A DNA stretch of 64,000 bases from Ischnura elegans (GCF_921293095.1 NC_060248.1:129096972-129160971), one strand, 5' to 3'; counted from the first letter of the stretch, positions 22,301-37,300 are shown. Notes: generated from the sequence alone by a model not told the origin. Translations and numbers: made by a program.

Positions 22301-25300
22301 GTATTGATTATGCGCTCCTTGACCACTGGGGATCGATTTGACTTGATCGGGTTGTGCAAATGGTGCAACTTGACTACTTTAACCATCGCCAAGAGCCCCA
22401 AGCACAACTTCAGAGGTAGGGAAGGCCAATTACGACTGATTCTCGCAGAAAAATGAAACGAAAAATGAGAAAGACTTAGTCAGAGCTCTCAATGCAATGG
22501 GCAAAGATAAACGATACACCAAATGTGCCTTAGAATGCCAAACAACTCATTTTATTAATGCTTCCAATGGTTTTTTTAATTACTGAAAATTTATTTATGA
22601 TAGCCATTCAGTCATTCGAACTTTCGCTTTACATGAAGAAGTGGGTTAATTACTTACTGATACCTGGAATATATAAATCATTATTTAAATATTTGCTTGG
22701 GGAAATGTTAGTAACAACTACAATAAATATCATATCTAAACATAATAATTTAGCACGCATTACTTTTGATTTCTCATGTAATGAGACACGTAGAAAACTG
22801 TAGGATAATACATATCCCAAGAAAATGTGTAGGAATAATGAATCTGCTGATCAGAGTGTCTAAAATACTTAAAAAATGAGAAATATGCATTGATTATGTT
22901 CGGTAATAATGTGTTAAAGACATAATCTATAGTTATTTTGCAGGCAACTTTTACAATACTATTTCAGACGTAAATTCCGATTTTTGTTTCTTCCGTATAT
23001 GTGCATTGCGACAAAGATATGTCTGTGTATTTTTTAGTACAAGCCAGACTACTACTCAGACTATCTATCTCAGAACACTATCAGGGTTAGAATCACGTGA
23101 CTGAGAACTTATGCTTCCCCTAGTGTTCTGGCACTGGGAATCGGGGAGTTGTGAAGAATTTATGAGTCGTGAAGAATGCCTTGGTAGGACTTATGCAGAT
23201 GGCAAAAGTAAGTCAAACTGGCCCTTTCAAGGCACAGAGGGCATAGGCATTACCGAAGTTCGAGCTTAGCGTGAAACCTAGTTACTCGCACTGGCCGTTG
23301 GGACTGACTTTTGAAAATGACTGTATCTCCAATTTACGAGCGGTAATGAGTGGGTCACCATGATTCCATAGGAATGAAGCTCATTATATGATTTTATGTG
23401 CATACTATAGGATCTCCCACAGAAGAAAAAATCATAATTGACGCTCTTGATCAAAGTGCACGAGGAGAACTTAAACAGGGCGCAATGATTATGACGTATC
23501 GTCGTGTATATCCTCCTAAATGCCATTGCTAATTCATGATGGAACTTAATAAAGTTCTTTTAGTAACAACCGGGACCGTTATTATGAAATTTTCGTAATA
23601 ATGAAAATTTCGAAGTAATGTTTCTTTCACTACCTATTGGATTTGTCTTTTTGTTGGGACCAATGATTTGCTTTGTCATAACAAGAACTTCATAATAATA
23701 ATGTTGTTTGTATAAATGAGAGTCTACTGTAGCACCATTACCTGGAGGAAGTGGCATTGGAGGCCTATTTTCTATTCCGCATGAACTTGACACTGATGTC
23801 CTGTAAGATCAGAATAATAACAGAATTAGACATTTGTGACCAAAAGAAACAACAACACAAATAAATTATGAATAAATAATGTCGACAATAAAAAAACCTT
23901 TTTACTGCAAATACCATATTCTCATGTTTTTTAAGTTGCTGAATTCGAATATGATGGTTTTAAAGTTGTATCGCCCACCATTTATTCACATTTTACTGTT
24001 AAATTTATGAAATCAAGCAATATTTTTAGAATTTAACAGCTTTTTTATAGTTTAATAAAATTGAAAAAGTAGGTCCAATCAACGAAGATAATGGGGGATT
24101 ACTGTTGGTACTTCACCGAGAAGTTCAGCAAGCGATTCATCGCAGAAAAAGCTGCACAAGAAGCTTCAAGGAAAAAAGGGAAAGAAAATGTAGACCAATT
24201 CCAGTTGACAAGTGAACCCTGTATTATCACGCTGTAGTAAATACAAACAATTTTATCGTGATGTAGTGAACAGTAAATACAAACAATTTTATAATGTAAC
24301 ATAGTGTTTCATTGATTTCCCTGTATATGTACCATATAAGGGTATTAGACTAAATATTAAATACACATTGCTTGGAAACTATGGGTGATACAAAAAAACT
24401 AAGGCCAGGTTTGGATTCCGCACATCAAAATCTTTAAAGATCAGCTATTAAAATAAAAAAGTTTCAAACAAAATTTTTTTGTTGGCCTGTGTAATTAATT
24501 TCAACAATACCTTTCTCTTGATATGTCTAAAGATATACTTATTTAAAATTAAAGATGTAATTAATTTTAAGAACAAAAATCGATGTCAAACACACTGGAG
24601 AGAGTGATGGGTCTATGCACATCACCTGACACCTTCTCCACCCATCCCGACTTCCCCATCAGCAGTGGTGGCGCCTCCTGAAGTCGCGCTGACGACCCTC
24701 TGCCTCTTGCGAGTCTCGTCTTCAATCATCTGCAGGCGAGACATCTCCAGGGCAATCACGAGGTCTGCATTGTAATCTCCGGCAGGTGGCGCTTGCATAT
24801 GGGGCAGAGGTAGGGGCCCACTTCCGGTCCTCTGACGACCCAAAATGGGAGGGGGGAGGATGCCAACGCCCCCACCGTGGGATGTGCCGCTCCCCTCCAT
24901 GATTATGGATGAGGTGGTGCCTGTAAGAGAGGCAAGGAGGAGGGCGATGGGCATGAGGGTCACTGACCAGTTTTATAACATCTGGTTAGCGTTAATTGGA
25001 ACAAGGTAGAACCATAACCTTACCTTGACAATATGTATTTGAAAGTAGCAGTCAAGAAAAGTAGTTCAGAAAAAAAAAACCAGTAAAATTCATGATTTCA
25101 AATGGAAGAATTCATTAATTTCCATTTCTTTATTTATTTTAGCTAAATGAAACATTGGAATCCCTCCACTGAATTTATTGACCATGACAAGTTTCGTAGA
25201 CACAACAACATTCTCTAGCGCAGCATGTGCAGCCTAGTTTTTCCTTAAATATGTCCTGCAGTTGAAGGAGAAGTGGTTGGAGGAAAAATGGAGTTTGGGT

Positions 25301-28300
25301 GCCGGAAAGTGGGGAGAAAGGGTTGCTTTTTAGGGTCTCGGAGGAGGAAGGGGGAAGGAGAATGGCTCCAAAGTGAGAGTGCCACATACGCTTACACTGT
25401 CTCCTTGAGAATTGCACTCTTCGGAAGGATTTATTGACCTTCAATGGTGTGTGAGAGGAAGCAGTGATTGGGCAACGTTATGTCTGAAGGGTTGGTAGAA
25501 AAATTTTGAAAAACTCCCCAGGATTTTTTGGTGTCAACACAGAGGAAGTTGGAAAGGAAGGGTCCAGCCTCACATGCAGCGTGGATAGAGGTCGGTGGAG
25601 AATGGTTTTTCCCCATTGAAGACCAATCGAATATAGACACAGGTTCAACACCCAAAAAAGAAGATCATCCAGAACAAGGATTCTTCATCCTGATGACCGC
25701 AATGCTCAAGAGGACAGTGAAGGCAAATATGGTAGCCTCACTCCGGAACCTTTCTTCTTCCCCCCTTCAACCAACGGGTTCAAACCCCACCAAAACATCT
25801 GGGAGATGCAATATTAAAAGTACCCCCACCAAATAAACTCCCCTTAATTCATCGCCTCGTAAGGTAATACAGGATTTAGGTGAATCAGCCATCAAATAAA
25901 CATACCAGCACGAGCTCTGGAGATGACTGTATCCGCCTGGCTGCACCACAGAGAGCAGTGCGAGTGTATGGCTCCGGTACGAGGGTTCCTTGCCCTGGGC
26001 CTCGCACAGCCAATCCTGGCGCAGCGACCCAGAATACTCACCAATCTTTCTGTCTCACACTCCTACAGAAAAAATAGAGCACAACAGGTATCGGTCAAAC
26101 AAAATACAAGCCATTTAGGATCATAACAAGCATCCCTCAGACTACATTTTCCAGAGGTGAAATTTCAGAGCATTGGTCATATATTTACTATTTACAAATT
26201 TTAACAAGCCTTCAAACCCAAATAGAATCTTGTATTTGACCCTTGGGCTGTGGGAGTTCACAATATGGTGGTTTCCTTTTATTTTTTTATTGCCTAAATT
26301 GAAAGATTATTACTCCTGGAGTATGCATTTCACACTTTTAGATTTTTAAATGACGATATCTATTTTTCGTGATTAAATGAAAAGTGAAAATTTTCAAGCG
26401 CGCGAAAACGCGACGGCTAAGTATAAATGCCGGGAAAAGCCCGTGTGACGTCGTTCTGGTTTCCGCTGCCGCAAAGTGAGGTGACCTTGGGGCGAGGACA
26501 TGTGCGCCGCTAGGCGCAGGCTGCTGGCAGGTAGCGCTCGGCCTAAATAAGGATTATTAATACCTTATCAAAGGAAGAAAACTTTCCGACCATAGGCAGT
26601 TTTAATAGGTGATTATTAAGACTTGTTTCCCTGAGCTCTGTGCCTCATGCATGCATTGGTAATCTTAGATGATGTAAAACTCCTATCTATTCGTATTGAA
26701 ACTAGGTACCTGTGATGTCACGTGGAGTGGCATCGCGTGGGCACCAAATCTGGACTTTTTCAAATGAGGTTAAAATTGACTGTTAACATTCGTCTAAACT
26801 GTGATTTCTAAAACCAAATAATCGGTATATTATGAATATACTAATGGTGGGTAACAAATCGCAATCAATGCCTTTTGTTTTCTTTGAAGAAGGAAACTAC
26901 CCTATTGTAGCTGCCAGCCAGTCCAGAAGAGACCCCCGTGCAGGAGGCTTCCCCCTGCCACTAGGGCTGCTCTGGCAGGGTTAAGCCCCTTATTAGTGAC
27001 CCTTATGATGAGGGAAAGTGCCCAAATACAAGATATACAGGCAGCAATAAAAATTTTGGGTAAATGCTGCAGTCAGCGTACAAAATCTATAAAAACGTTA
27101 CCACACTCTAAGAGTTAACAATTTAACCTATCATGGAAAGCCTGAGAGTAAATAATAAATTACATACATTATTAATGCTTGTACTTTTCAGTAGATGTAT
27201 TATGTGTACCTTTAAAAATTATGAATGAATAAAAGTAATTATTCTTTGAGCCCAGAGCTGGACTTGACAGACTGAGACAGCCATTGAACAAGTGCCAGTG
27301 GAATCGAAAGTCTTTAAGCCTCTCAAGGTTCTGCTCCACAGGTCAAATCGACCATTCAAGGAATTTTTAACCTCTGCTGGGGCATAATTTGGGAAGGATG
27401 AAGGGGATCTTGCTGTGATAGGCATGATGAATTCCCTACCATTACAATAGGTCGGCAAGGAGGATTCTAACATTGGCAATAAGAGCTACAGAAACATTAA
27501 AGTTAGTGTTTTGAGAGAAATGAAACCCATTTTGAATGAAAAAAAAAAGAAATATCAATTTTCATCTGATTCCAGGTAACAATCACTGTGCTAACAAAGT
27601 GCTCGTCATACATATGTACCAGTCAGTCAGGCTACTTGAGCAAATAAAACCTCAAAGTCAATGTTTCAAGAGACGTCCATGTCAAGTCCATAGCAGGTAC
27701 TTACATCTTCCGAAGGACCAGGAATCCTGGGAACCATCCCCTCTGAAATATGCCGAGTTGGTGGTGGTGTCTCGGGAGGGACCAGCCCTCTAGACACTGC
27801 ACGCACAAATTCACGGCGCCTGCGCCGCGTCAATGCAGATGTCTGAATGATGACACCACGAGGAGTGCGTAAATATGGCCTGGCAAGGGTCTCTGATAAT
27901 TTTTCAGTGACTTCTTCAAGCTCATTCTGCAATATTGAGACAGGTACAAGCGAATGTAAACAGATAAAAACTTTTATGCATTCAATGCATGGAATAACTA
28001 CATTCGATGTACCTATAATTAGGTGCTTCAGGAGTGGCTCTATGGAATCTACTTGACATAGTGAAAAGTAAAGAAAACTTTGTAATTCCACATAAATGTA
28101 AGTGGAATTACAAAGTTTTCTTCACTTTTCATTATGAAAATTACATATATTGCAAAAAAAGGTTGAATTATAAAAGGGATAAGACATAGGGATATGACTC
28201 AATTAAATTGAATCCATGGACTCCAAATGAAAAGAAATCTATAGATTAGAGAAGCAACTCATCAATACCAGTTTTGCCTTTGTAATTCATAGTTGCAATC

Positions 28301-31300
28301 AGTTGGAAATAAAATGACTGACAGCAAGAGTTACACAACAGTGTTATGTTTTTGCTGATAAAATGCTCCATGAAGAAAAGCTCTCAAATCCCTCAAAAAT
28401 AGTTTTACGGGTTTAACTTGAGCAATAAATCCATCCTTTTGCAGCCCTGCCAACAGGAACTTACCATCAAGACCTGATCAGTTGCTCAATAAATAAATAC
28501 GTTATACTACCCTCAATATGATTCACACTGTCTCACCTGAAGAATAACTTAATTGTTAATAAGTGAATGAAGATTTGACAGGGGAGTGGCTCTTATTACA
28601 GCCATCTAACTCAAGGGACTGCAATGTAAGGAAGAGCTACTGAATAACTTCAACGTAATCTCTTACATGGAGTGAATCACTTGTATATGCTAGTCAAGTA
28701 TAAAATGAATGCCGCATTAACCAGTAAATATAATGTAGCACCTAAACACAAAGAAGTACCACCACCATTTTTTGGACTATTTAAAATGGGAAGGTATTAG
28801 TTCTGTGATACCATACAAAGTAACCTTTTCTCCTACATATGCTCAGAAATCCAATCTAACAAATACGTTTTATGGGATCAATATAGAGAAACCAAACCTT
28901 TTTATAAGCAGGTTAGTTTAAAAAAATAACCAAAATTATAAAAAAACAAGAAATCAAACTATACCTGCATGAACTCAAAAATGGCTTTGTTGTATCCATT
29001 GTCACGGAGGTAATATCCATATACATATGAGCCACAAAGGACTCTTCTGGCCTTCAAAAGTTCTTTTACACCTTCTTCAATAAAGCGTGTACCACGTTCT
29101 GCAGATTCTGCAAAAGTCATAAAAAGCAACTGTAGGATCTCATATACAAAGATAGGATAAAATTGCCAACAGAAAATGTTTTTATACCGTTTAAAATAAA
29201 GATATCTACCATTATGGAGAATCGAATCGATAATTACTTTTTAAGTACCATGTACAATGCAAACTCAATAAGATTTTGAGAATAAACATAAGTACAGTTT
29301 TCCCAGCATAATGCATTTTATATGCACTGAGTCAATATTTTAATGATGGACAGCATGGATATATCATCAATGTTACATATAGTCAATGACTCATGAAAAT
29401 GTTTAAGAAAAAGCATAAACAATGTGGTGTGTGACCACCTAGACTGTGAGACCAGCGCATTTCTTCATTTAAAAAATAGCTTGCTCTAAGTTGGAATCCA
29501 AATAATGTACCCAAGGTGGAGGAATTCAAAGCACCAATGCAGTTAAAAATATGGGCATTTTATAATTTAATCCGTAAGGCTAGAGCCAAAATACTGATGA
29601 ATATATTACTGAAGTATGCACAGAGATAGTGTAAAAAGTGCGATTTTCACTGCAGAGAATTTTACGCACAGCATCAAAGGAAACTCACCTTCTCCAGCAT
29701 TTCCTTGTACTAATGACGATGCAAGAACAGCCATTTTTTTACGAACTGCTCTCAATAAAGGTTCTTCCATTCGTTGGCTATTCTCATGGTTCTTAAATCG
29801 TGTGTAGTAATGAAGAAAACGATTGAGCTCTTGCATCTTTTGGTTTCGAAGAGTGGCCTGTAAAACAAGTGAAAGATTTCATAATTGATACATGACCAAG
29901 GTCTACAAATACCAACATCAATGAAAACGTACATTTATAAACTTCTAATACATCACGAGGATAACTGAGCACCAGAATAGTGTCTATTACATATTACCAT
30001 ACCCTATTTCTACATTGGTGATTGATTATATTGATAAGCACTAAGCACTATAGTGCAGACATTTTTGAAGAACTGATTACATATAGACACTTAACATAAT
30101 GTGCATTTCCTTCCTAAACTTACCTCACTTATTAAAATGCCCCTCTTCTCATCAGCTTTATTTACAGCTTCATAGCGATTGCATCTAAAATAACCCCCAG
30201 TAGCAGAACTATGCTTCTTCCAACTCTCCAAACACACCCAGCAAAAATCAAATTTACACTGAAAAATATAAAGGTACTATTAAATAGATGTATTCAAAAT
30301 ATTCTGAGACAAATATCAAATTTTAAGCATTACGGTTAAAGCACAAAGCTGCTTTCCTCCATAGAGTAAAATTAGCTTTTTTGGGCATTTGAATTTCCAT
30401 GAAATTACAAATAATTGGAAACTAACACACAACATCAAGTCCATGAAAATCGCACTAACTATAACATATTATTATTATAGCAAATATGGCTACAAGTAGA
30501 CCATAAAGTTGGGTGGTAACATAAAATCACAAAATATATGTTAGTAATTTGGAATTTTAAAAAAATTAAACAAATTTATTAGGGTGAGTCTCCTAAATTA
30601 TCCTCGCTCTTTTGTGGCTGGGACAAGCTAATGCAATACAGGCTCACTATATAGTAAGAGAGTATGTATTACTATAGCAGCCTTTTTATATTTAAGAAGT
30701 TTTCATTAGGGAGCAAGGAAGTCTGGTGGGTATACTGTTGGTGGACTGATTGAAAGGTCCCGAGTTCAAAAACGTTTATGACCAAGGACACCCTCAAGCA
30801 AAAACTTCATAACACAGACAGTCAGCAGTAGAATCCAGCCCCAAACTCTGAATGTGTGAAATGAACTTGCCTATGTCAGAGTCAATAGTGAGTTCTATCT
30901 GCACCGACCCAAAACCTTCACGCTGAATCACAGTGGTGGAATGATGTATCTATCAACCCTTAAGCTGTGGATAGACAGGCATTTTAAGCCTTCCATTCTA
31001 TGTGGGAAAGTTTTCCATGGAGGCCACAGCCTTTCTTCTGCCCGAAGGAGCAGAGCAGATAAAAGACCCTTGCAATCCTCCCCAAATTCTAATTTTCCTC
31101 ACAGCCTTACCTTTGAGCATTTCATATGGTTACAGCCTTCATTTTTTTGGATTCGAGACCTACAGTTGGGACAGGGCTTTGAGTTGGTGACCAACCACAG
31201 GCAGTTGGCTGCATCCTCCATCTCGAGGGCCGTGGCTGGAGGGGACGGACGCAGTTCCTCTGGCCTCACCTCAAGAATCTTCCGCCTCCACTCCCGCCAC

Positions 31301-34300
31301 TGAGCGCAGCCACTGGGCGCGTGCGCCTCCCCCAAGCACTCCCTGAATAGGAATTATAAGTATAAATGATAAGGAACAATGAGGAACAAATTTCCTTATA
31401 AACCAGTGTTTAACAAGTTGCAATTTCAGCCACTTAACCATTAAATACTAAATGAAAATTATTTATTGATAATAACGCAGCATTATTAATTGCTCACAAC
31501 ATTATTTTCACACCCAAAGGTGCTTTCATGATCCACAGTGAATATATGCCCATTAAAAGTAAATATTACTTCAATCTGCCTCTCCTTATAAATTTGTGAT
31601 CCCTCGAATACATAAAAATGACTGGATACTTTGGCCCGATGATGTAAACAAATTCGTTAAAACTTTAAAATTTAAGTTTGTTTTACTTAATAATTTATAG
31701 ATATTATGCATGAGCCCAATTATAAAGGTTGTGATAGCAGACAAATCAAAATGACATTTCAAAGTGATAGATTGGGACTAAAATATTTTGAAATCGATAT
31801 GTAACCATTTTAAGGTAGAGGATGATAAATTATGTACCAGCAGAAGAGATGACCTCGGCCACAGTCGACAGCGTGTGAGACGACGGGAGGAGGCCACCCA
31901 GGTGAGGGGGGTGGGGAGGAGGGTAGAGGGAGAGGGGGGGACATTGTCGAGTGTTGGTGCTGAAGGAGCAACCTCTCCACCTCGGGCAAGCGCACCGCCC
32001 TCCCGCAGCCTGGCATCGGGCACCACTTGATGCTCCGGTTGCCCTCCACAAATGCCTGCAAAGAGAAAAACACGTTTGGCCACTTAATAAGAACAAACAT
32101 TCATCTTGGAAACCTCTCCAGTTTAAGTGCAGTGGAACCAAGGACTTTACAATAGGGTGGTTTCCCATTATTTTTTTTATTGCCTAATTCGAAAGATTAT
32201 TACTCCTGGAGTACGTATTTCATGCTTTTAGATTTTTTAATGGCGATATCTATTTTTCGCGATCAAATGAAAAGTGGAAATTTTAAAGCGCTCGAAAACG
32301 TGACGGCTAAGTATGAATGCTGGGAAAACTCCATGTGACGTCGTACTGGTTGCCACTGCCACAAGTGAGGTGACCTTGGGGCGAGGCTTGAGCACTGATA
32401 CGATGCAAGCTGCTACTAGGTAGCAGAGTAGGTACCCTGCTAGCAGGTAGCGCTTGGCTTAAATAAGGATTATTAATACCTTATCAAACAGGCTGTGTGA
32501 TTATTAAGAGATGTGTCCCTGAGCTCTGTGCTTCATGCATACATTGGTAATCTCAGACGATGTAAAACTCCTATCTACTCGTATAGAAACTAGGTCCCTG
32601 TGACGTCACGTGGAGTGGCATTGCATGGGCGCCAATCTGGCCTTTTTCAAATGAGGATAAAATTGATCATTGCCATTTGTCTAAACCAGTATTTCTAAAA
32701 CCAAGTAATTTGTAAATTATGAATACACTAATGGTGGGTAACGAATTGCAATCAATGACTTTCGTTTTCTTTGATGTAGGAAACTACCCTATTGCATCAT
32801 CCCATGTTATCATGTCGACTTGCAGTGTCCCAAGCCCAGTGTCTCTGGTGGTGAGCGAGTATAACTACAGCACAGCATATCTATTGTAGAGTCACTTTCA
32901 AAAGTCGGTCCCCATTCTTGAAAAGTTTTACCGGACTCATAGGAATACAGCTTGATTTACCAATGAGATACAAATAGCACAGTAGAAATACAATAAAAGA
33001 GTAAAAGAGTACCAACAGATACAAATATCTTGAATTTCTTTGGGAAATACTTCAAATAATACTTGTGCACAACAGCTTTACAAAAAAATCAGGTATTAAC
33101 AAGGTTGGCTTAAAACCCAAGGTGCATACTATTCATTAGGAAGAACCACAAGCCACAACATGCATGCTTAATTTCATTGCTCCAAGCAATTACTACAGCC
33201 GATAATCATGCAACAATCAATCACACTTAAAACTAACATTAAAATACTTAACTTTATCTCAATTTTTATAATAAAATACCACTTCTAATGATAAATTAAG
33301 AATAAGTACTAGCAGTTTTTCTCTGTACGAAATTGAAAAAAAAAATTGGTGATGGTTGATTCTATCCACTAATTCTTCAACAATGATTCTAGACCAAGAA
33401 TCACTTAGGAAGGTGAAAATCAATTTAAATCCTGACAAGAGTTGAAGTGAAAACATACATAAGTGCTCTCGGAAAAGGCTTAAGACAGCAGAGAATTGAA
33501 AGATTCAAACCCTTCCAAAATTGTTGAGGAGGTACAATCTTAATGGAACACTTCCTGAAATTCTCTCCCTCTACCCTCAAGAAAAACACTGACCACAGCC
33601 CTGCTTCCGAAGACCATTTCCATTTGCATACCACATATATACTTGCCAAAGAAAAAAACCTACGAATAAGCATACATCGTCTGAAAATCATGATACATTG
33701 TAATAGTAAATAAATTGTCAAATATGTATTCATACCAGGGTTGTTACTCTTGGAGGTTTAACTACCCCTTAAAGTCATTTAACACATTCCGTGCTGACCG
33801 CTTTTTGAAGAAAATGCCCTGTGGCTGACTTTTCGGCAAAAATTTGTATTTTTTTATTATTATTTTAACGACGTGATCTTATGATTTGTGATGCCTGCTA
33901 CATGTTTTCACACTTTTTTTCCAAAAATAACTATTCATTTGTAAAAAATTTAAAATTTAAATTTTCTACGTGTCCTGTCAAACTTGTGATACCTTCCCGC
34001 AACACACCTACATGTTTCCCATATTTCTATGCTCTTCGTCAGTAATGTAGCGAAAACCCGTTCAGACTTTATCACTTTCTGGAAAAAAATAATGGAAACA
34101 GTAATGCAGCTAACATTATTTTTTTAATCTGGAAATGATACATTTAAATAGGATTTTTAATGCTTTATTGTTCTAAAGAAAATATAGCGAGTATTACCAA
34201 TATTTCCAGCAAAAGTGTTGCTCCCTATGATGGAAAAATTATACTGAACGATATGATATCCTCTGGATAAGATTTTAAGATGATATACATTGGTTTTTAA

Positions 34301-37300
34301 ATGAAAAGGAAAATTTGTATAAACGAAGAATTCTTGCAATGAAACATATTGTTTCACAAATCAGAAATTGACCAGCATAATTAGAATAATTTTTCAGTTA
34401 CTAAATACTATGCGTAAAATAATATCATTTTTTTAAATAAACATTGAAATAGAGTATATAAAAGGTATGCATTAAAAAAATAATTTTTTCCCGCTGGGTA
34501 AATAATTTTCTGCATCACAAATTCTTGTGATACTTCTGGAAATAGTCAAGACACAATCGAGGATCAGCTAGGCAGGTGGGGCTATAATATGATGTGTCCT
34601 GGCGGACATTCGCGGACATTCTTCTTGAAGCACTGCCTACATCTCTTCTGTTTTCGTCTTTTCTGTCTTTCGTGTTTTTCATATAATCGGGGAAATGTCC
34701 TAATAAGCCCTTGGTTTTGGTTGAGGCGGGCTAGGATGGCTATCTCCTCAAAGGGATCGAAGGTACAGATATTGTCATAAGAGATTCTATAATTGGAATT
34801 AGAAAGTCGATGAGAGGTATTTTCCAAAAATTTTCTTTGAATAAAAAATAACGGTTCAGCAACAGTAATTTCAGTAGGTGGATTCCCAATTTTTAGTACC
34901 AGTTGATAGATTTCCTTTCAATGGGAAAGTCAGGCATCATTTGACCCCAATGATCGATGCCACAATTGTAATTGCTATATTCAACCACCGCCTGTGGCTT
35001 TCTTGGCGTGCACCCTCGTCTTTTCGTAGATTCGTTCATTTTTTTGCACTGAATTCAGCGCTGATCATCCGCACTTCCCTCTTATCCTTCCACCTTAGGA
35101 TACAGACTTCATCCTCATGAAAGGCCTCCACCACCTCACCTTTCTCTAATTCGTAGCAGAGGAATAACTTGCTTGACTCTCCTCAGTGTCCCCGTCAAGT
35201 TAGATTTCCCATTTGGATGGAATCTAGAACTGGCAACACTGTTATAAAAGTTATCCATATAAAATGATTGGCCTCAGTCAAAATGATCCTCCGTCATTTG
35301 TTTACCATCTTCTCCAAATGCCCTCTCCCAGACACTTCTGAGTTGGAGGACCTGCAGCGCCAAACCCTTTGCTTCCGTCAACATATACAACTTTATTGCG
35401 TACCTGTAGCGCTTTCCCCTCATATATTCACTACATCCCAGCATAGCTCTCCATGGAACTATAGACTCTTCCAAACTTAGGTCACTTGAGCGGGTCACTA
35501 CTTTGTCCATTGTTTCCTTGAATGCGTATATATGGGGCTAATTTTGAATAATCAGTCAGTCAGAGGAGTGTTAGTGTCAGAGAACGTAGATAGGTTCTCG
35601 TTGATTTGAAGGGCTTGGAGAATTGACATGAATTGATCAAGCGACTTCTCTCTCCTGAAGCAATGCAAGTCCTATAAAGATTGAGCTTTTCAATTATTGG
35701 AGATACGGGAAATTTTGATAATTCTTGTATGAAAAATAAGGCCAAAAAGTGGGGAAATTCTTCTATGGTTAAATATTTCCATCTAGTAAATTTCCTTCAG
35801 GACACGCATTGCCCATTTTATATCATCGGATGTATATATTCTCGGGCCGGATCAGTTTCTCCGAGTTCGGCGGCATGTGACTGGGTTAGTGGAAATTGTT
35901 CTCTTAGGCATTTTTTTTGTTGGGGAGGATGCCAAATAAAATGCTTGTAAGTATTTCGAATATTATGGAAAAAATCAAGTAATGAGTCTCTAATTCAAAG
36001 GCTATTGAACATAAGGATGGGAAAGTCTGGCTATTTTGCATGAAATGTAAATAGTAAAAATAAATTGCAATGTGGAACCAGGACATCACTGAAGTTATTG
36101 TAAAATGTATGCAAATATGGTTATTATTTCAAGCGTAGCAGCAAATAAACATAGGGATAACAACAAATTTTGCCATGATGAAATCATAGCAAATAAAATT
36201 CACTCTGAAACTTTAAAGGTATAAGAACGGAAGCATTTATTATTAATCGTAAGGATTAAAATACACATACCTGGAGTATGTCTGAAATTAGGCAACCAGC
36301 TAAGCAATTTACCACGATAGCGTTAATTGACGCTAAAAATAAAAATAACAACAAGGGAAAAATATTTGTATCCCTTCTTGTAAAAACCAATTAAATAAAC
36401 ACAATTTAATCATTGCGTGAAAAGTCATAAAGAAAGATAAAATACCTTGTAATAAAGTATCTTACCTATCCCCGTCAACTGCAAAAGGATCTTTTTTTTT
36501 AATTCGCTTTGAATATTCATAAAAGTTTTTTTTTAAGGTTTCAGAACAATTGTGAGAATATATTACTGTTTTGTGCCATATAAAATGAAAGTAATAATGA
36601 AATAGATTGTAAAAACCCACCCCCAAAGACGTCCTTGCAGAGCAAAACCGGGTAAAATAGAAAAACACAGAAAATATGGAAAAAAAATTTTTTCGGAGCT
36701 TTCCGCACGGCAAACAGGCGAAGAGTGGTGACTGACCCTCTCCCATACCCTAACACCGGTGGCTGGCGCTCAGGGTGGAATATAACGCAAAAGGGAGTCA
36801 TGACGTAGCGTCTACGTCATCAGCCACTCGGTAGTGGCTGCCATGACATAGACGCTACGTCATGAGCACGGAACGTGTTAAGGATTATGTATTAGAAATT
36901 AATGATAATGTATTCATAATTTTTTTGAAGATACATCTCCTGGAGTACGTATTTCACACTTTTAGATTTTTAAATGACGATATCTATTTTTTGCGATTAA
37001 ATGAAAAGTGAAAATTTTTAAGCGCCCAAAAACGCAATGGCTAAGTATGAATGCTGGGAAAAGCCTGTGTGATGTCATTCCGGTTCCACCTGCCATCGTG
37101 TGAGGCCACCTTGGTGCAAGGCTATCAGCGCCGCTATAATGCAGGCTGCTAGCAGATAGCATAGTACCCAGCTAGCAGGTAGCGCATGGATTAAATAAGG
37201 ATTATTAATACCCTATCAAACGAAGGAAACTTTCTGACCTTAGCCAATTTTAATAGGTGATTATTAAGAGATGTTTCCGTGAGCTCTGTGCCTCATGCAT

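Larger units (their letters stand above)
19583..24632 (-). other. ANKIB1 intron N-O
   Basis: About 5 kb without coding support. It holds a hAT-like G-rich MITE at its upstream-exon side (19652-19905), a Tigger-like element (21525-23729), a region rich in CAATTGAA words (21120-21410), and a ~36-bp imperfect tandem repeat with AGTAAATACAAACAATTTTA at 24235-24305. Confidence 0.6.
33783..36877 (-). mobile_element. piggyBac-type element with TTAA duplications
   Basis: Both ends abut TTAA (33779-33782 and 36878-36881), the piggyBac target. Ends are inverted: CACATTCCGTGCTGACC at the left and CACGTTCCGTGCTCATGA read inward from the right. A transposase pseudogene lies inside on the minus strand. 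A subterminal hairpin sits at 36798-36865. Confidence 0.85.

Noticed and set aside
24626..24632. Alternative splice donor CAG|GTGATG for exon N
   Set aside because: It would give phase 2 and shift exon O out of the UIM frame. The donor after 24633 gives phase 1 and a continuous frame.
30717..30785. tRNA-derived SINE in intron H-I
   Set aside because: Only loose A- and B-box resemblance; no foldable tRNA shape and no clear tail.
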